Source of the DNA: Tetrastigma voinierianum
Lineage: Eukaryota; Streptophyta; Magnoliopsida; Vitales; Vitaceae
Length of the DNA: 64,000 bases
Reading direction: 5' to 3'
Assembly (NCBI GenBank): GCA_016808115.1
Contig: JAEQBH010005382.1
Location: 186,001-250,000 of the forward strand
Positions 60,957 to 64,000 of the stretch are shown one piece after another (position 1 is the first letter of the stretch; every line of letters begins with the position of its first letter). Below the pieces are notes generated by a model that saw only the letters and a program-made list of their open reading frames with translations, had not been told where the DNA came from and ran no database searches. A program made the translations under genes and the position numbers.

Positions 60957-62519
60957 AAAAATTTTAAAGAGAAGAGAATTATCTCATGGGCCCATCACCC
61001 GATCTAGGCCTCACTTCATTCAATGAACATAATCATATGTTCAAGGCCAAAAGTCTATATATAACTATATTTTAAGTTGGTCGGGTTTTTTTCCCATAAT
61101 TAATGCAATAATTTGAAGTACATTCAATTTTTCCAAAAAGTTTCATATAGTCCAGTTTCCCCCAGATTTCTAAGATACATACCGATCAAAAGAAAAAGTA
61201 AATGCAAACTTTAGACGTTCTTTTCTAATTGGAATAGAAACAAATCGATCCTCACATAAAAACTCATAAACCATACAAAACATGATTCAAAAGTAATGCA
61301 ATTATAACCAACACCTACTTTGTCGTTCTTCCAAAATAAAGGGCATTTGTATGTCCGTCTCACGATTCCAAACTTAAGAGGGACTAGCATGACTCTTACA
61401 AGTGAAACAGGAGAATGCAGCTATACAGGAATAAAGATATCAAAGGCAGTAGAGAGGAAATTAAGGAAAAGGAATCAGAACCAATACAATCGTAAAGAAA
61501 TATAGACACGACAATAGCCAGAAAGAGAACCTGGCCGTGGAAGAGGTGAGACAGCAGAGGAGAGGATCAGATGCTCCTGGCGTAATGATTCTGAAATCAT
61601 GACAATTAATTGGATGTAACCCTTAATGATTCTGAAATAATGTTTAATAATTTGAAATTACCATATGATTAAAGAGTAATAAAAGAGAAGATTGACTCGC
61701 ATGTGACCGAAACCCTAGAAAAAGTAAATCCAGATGAAGCCCTTAAAAACCTTTTAAATAATTAAAGCTAAATGCGTTGTCTGTAAAACATTTTAGTTTC
61801 AAAATCTATCCCTTGGCTTGTAGAAGAAAAACGTAAATGAATTACAATAAAACGTAAAATGAAATATGTAAATGGTGGAAGAGTATTTAAGGAATAATAA
61901 ATAAATAAATAAAATAAATTATCTAAAATGAAATATTTAATAAAAAGCTTTTGTAGAATATAAATGAAAAGCTTTTGTTTAATTAATACTATCAGCATTA
62001 TTAAGATTAATTTTTTAAATTTAAAAATAAAGCAAGGGATAGTAATAGTGGTAATTAAGAGGTCTCAAACACTTTGTACTTTTATAATAGTGATAAATAA
62101 ATAATATATATATCAAAGTTGATACTAATATTTCAAAGTCATAATATTTTTCAATTTTATCCATTCACAAATTTTTGTTCATCATTAAGAATCTATAATC
62201 TCATAGATTAGAAACTTACACATATCCCAACTGCACCAACCAGTGAAAAAACACATAGTAAACCACCCACTCAAAGCACATCCAATGAACTATCGATCAT
62301 AATATTATTACATTATTTTTAGCCAAAGATCACGCTTGCACTCGCATCTACCACTCACTAGTCTCGATGTCACAAGAGCTCATCGCCTCACTGGCTTCAC
62401 GTCACTCGCGCGGCCCATTATATTAAAAACCATTACTTTAACCACCGCGCAAATTCCCAGAATCCTCGTCTCGATTCCAAATCCTCCCAGTCGCCATCCA
62501 CCGCATACGGTAGCAAATT
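60957..62519. other. AT-rich intergenic region, no gene recognised
   Basis: No recognisable protein or RNA gene. AT-rich with short A/T runs, ending near a less AT-rich stretch (62,330-62,520) that may already belong to the next LTR. Confidence 0.5.
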
Positions 62520-62582
62520 TGTTATGCGAAATACGCAGTTATATTTATCTCGAATTTCCCGATTTCTAAATCCTTATTCGGC

Positions 62583-62868
62583 GATAATCATCGATACAGA
62601 AAAACATATTTTATTTCTTATTTCTCAAAAGGATAATCTTTGATAAGGAAAAAACATATTTTATTCCTTATTTCTCAAAAGGATAATCTTGATAAGGGAA
62701 GAATAGATTTTATCCCTTATTTATCAAAAGGATAATCCTTGATAAGGAAAAACAAAATTTATCTCTTATTTCTTAAAAGGATAATCCATAATAAGGAAAA
62801 ACATATTTTATCCCTTATTTCTGAAAAGGATAATCCTTAATAAAGAAAAACATCTTATTCTTAAAATA
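62583..62868. repeat. 50-bp tandem repeats in the LTR
   Basis: Nearly six copies of a 50-bp unit of the form ATAATCCTTGATAAGGAAAA ... CCTTATTTCTCAAAAGG. Each unit contains complementary AAGGATAATC and CCTTAT motifs, so single strands could fold. Repeats in U3 often carry enhancer function in LTR elements, but that is not shown here. Confidence 0.9.
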
Positions 62869-62894
62869 AGAACGAATATTTGGGAACCGAGCCC

Positions 62895-62900
62895 TATAAA
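62895..62900 (+). promoter_or_regulatory. TATA box of the LTR
   Basis: TATAAA within GAGCCCTATAAATTGG, at the expected place upstream of the LTR/PBS junction. Confidence 0.6.
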
Positions 62901-63085
62901 TTGGAAGGATCCCCCACAGAGTAAATGTATGCAATTCCAACTATCTCAACCTTCTTCTTCTTCCTCTTCATATTATTGACTTAATCATCAAAGAGGCGGC
63001 TGGCACACCGTCGTCGAATCGCCCTTTTTGCTGGTTCACATTGTGCACCGATGTTCCTGAGATCGTACAAACAATTAGTTCTACA

Positions 63086-64000
63086 ATTGGCGCCGCCCGT
63101 GGAAATCTGACAAAATCTCGCTGACGATTGGCAAGAGCTTGGCCCAACTGGCCGTCCAAAGAGCTCCTGGTCGCCCGGAGCTCCTGGCTAATCCCCATTC
63201 CACATCTGATTCGTTCGGGGCAGTCGCAATGCCATGCAACTCAGTGATCCAATCACCATAATAACAATTCCTCCATTGGCGTCAGGACATGGAGAGAAAG
63301 CAGGAGGAACAAGCAAGAAATATGAAGGAGTTGCAAAGGCAAGTTGAACGCTCACAATGAGATAATGACTAGTTGCGGACTCAGATTGGAGAAAGTCCTG
63401 AACCTAGAAGAAGTATAATCAATAAAGCTTCCTTTAAAGCATTATCTATCAATCTGCATAGCCCATTTACAAAGTCCGAGTAAGGTTGATGCCCAACTGG
63501 TTCATTATAAAGTCCGGGTAAGGTTGATGTCCTACCGGCCCATTATGGTTGATGCCTAGCTGGTTCATTACTAAGTCCGGGAAAGGTTGATGTCCTATCC
63601 GGCCTAGTATGGTTGATGCCCAACTGGTTCATTACTAAGTCCAGAACAGTTGAGGCCCTATCCGACCTAATATGGTTGATACCCAGCTGGTTCATTACTA
63701 AGACCGGGAAAGGTTGATATCCTATCCGACCTAGTATGGTTGATGTCTAGCTGGTTCATTACTAAGTCCAAGAACGATTGATGCACTATCCTGCCCAATA
63801 TGGTTGATGTCCAGTTGGTTCATTACCAAGCCCGAGTAAGGTTGATGTCCTACCGGACCAATATGGTTGATGCCTAGCCAGTTCATTACAAAGTACGGGC
63901 AAGGTTGATGTCCTACCGGCCCAATATGGTTGATGCCCAACTGGTTCATTACAAAGTCCGAATAAGGTTGATGTCCTACCGGACCAATATGGTTGATGCC
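63086..64000 (+). mobile_element. Internal start of a Tat-like retrotransposon (runs off window)
   Basis: After the primer site the plus strand has a gag-like N-terminal segment: MERKQEEQARNMKELQRQVE (from 63,291), then a stop and LRTQIGESPEPRR. This resembles the charged coiled-coil start of Tat gag proteins. From 63,486 onward the sequence is only tandem repeats to the window edge. The element may be intact beyond the window, or a non-autonomous large derivative with repeats in place of genes. Confidence 0.55.
63486..64000 (+). repeat. 63-bp tandem repeats (minisatellite)
   Basis: At least eight units of 63-64 bp of the form GGTTGATGCCCAACTGGTTC ... AAGTCCGGGTAAGGTTGATG ... CCGGCCCAATAT, continuing past the window end. 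Each unit has two GGTTGATG halves. Because 63 is a multiple of three, a 21-residue repeating frame appears on the minus strand (63,731-63,949); it is best read as a by-product. Confidence 0.92.

Larger units (their letters stand above)
62520..63085 (+). repeat. 5' LTR of a Tat-like retrotransposon
   Basis: Ends GTTCTACA at 63,085, immediately before ATTGGCGCCGCCCGTGGAAA, which resembles the primer-binding site of Tat-type Ty3/Gypsy elements. A TATA box (TATAAA, 62,895-62,900) lies about 30 bp before a plausible start of transcription, followed by a CT-rich leader (62,950-62,970). The 5' end is uncertain: TGTTATGCG at 62,520 or TGTCACAAGAG at 62,368 could be the start. The U3 part holds 50-bp repeats. 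Confidence 0.65.

Noticed and set aside
63731..63949. Minus-strand 21-residue repeat protein
   Set aside because: By-product of a 63-bp minisatellite; no start context, no family.
63731..64000. CRISPR-like array
   Set aside because: Units are contiguous 63-bp tandem repeats without distinct spacers in a plant nuclear context.

Overview
This is nuclear DNA from a eudicot plant, probably woody. Evidence: plant-style intron structures, an R2R3-MYB of flowering-plant subgroup 19, plant-type LINEs, a ZMYM1-like hAT element, and Ty3/Gypsy retrotransposons of the plant-only Tat and Athila lineages. Base composition is AT-rich outside the retrotransposon block. No tRNA, rRNA, CRISPR array or bacterial-type operon was seen. 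The species cannot be fixed from the sequence.

Layout. 1-16,800 is mostly non-coding and holds one clear gene: an R2R3-MYB on the minus strand (exons 6092-6227, 5868-5997, 2575-2905) whose C-terminal motif places it with MYB21/MYB24/EOBII, the jasmonate-linked regulators of stamen and flower development. Around it lie AT microsatellites, three short tRNA-derived SINE-like insertions (two with convincing target-site duplications), a 245-bp direct repeat and a cluster of MITE-like sequence.

16,800-21,560 holds an ARF1-type small GTPase gene (minus strand). Its coding exons 1, 3, 4 and 5 are intact with good splice sites, but the exon encoding the switch II / WDVGGQ segment cannot be found. A 5'-truncated LINE lies in the interval where it should be. 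21,694-27,360 is a second LINE 3' part carrying a decayed hAT element (22,679-26,955) with matching terminal repeats and a perfect 8-bp duplication, CGCATAAG. About 28,128-29,625 is an inverted-repeat structure enclosing the first coding segment of a CDC123/D123-family gene, which looks like gene capture. 29,630-32,850 is AT-rich with no recognisable gene.

32,850-61,000 is a nested retrotransposon block. A rearranged plus-strand Tat gag-RT fragment (33,000-34,640) is followed by a minus-strand Tat-type element delimited by its own LTR pair (34,917-35,581 and 60,297-60,951; flanks TTACC/TTACT). Its 3' region has 39-bp tandem repeats, split by later insertions: an Athila-type element (38,224 to about 49,396) and two chromovirus-like LTR segments (ending at 37,922 and 53,177). 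All coding regions there are full of frameshifts and stops. 60,957-62,500 is AT-rich intergenic sequence. The right edge (about 62,520-64,000) is the 5' end of another plus-strand Tat-like element with 50-bp repeats in its LTR, a TATA box, a primer-binding site, a gag-like start and at least eight 63-bp repeats that run off the window.

The two real genes are unrelated in function. The window is mainly a record of layered transposition into and around them.
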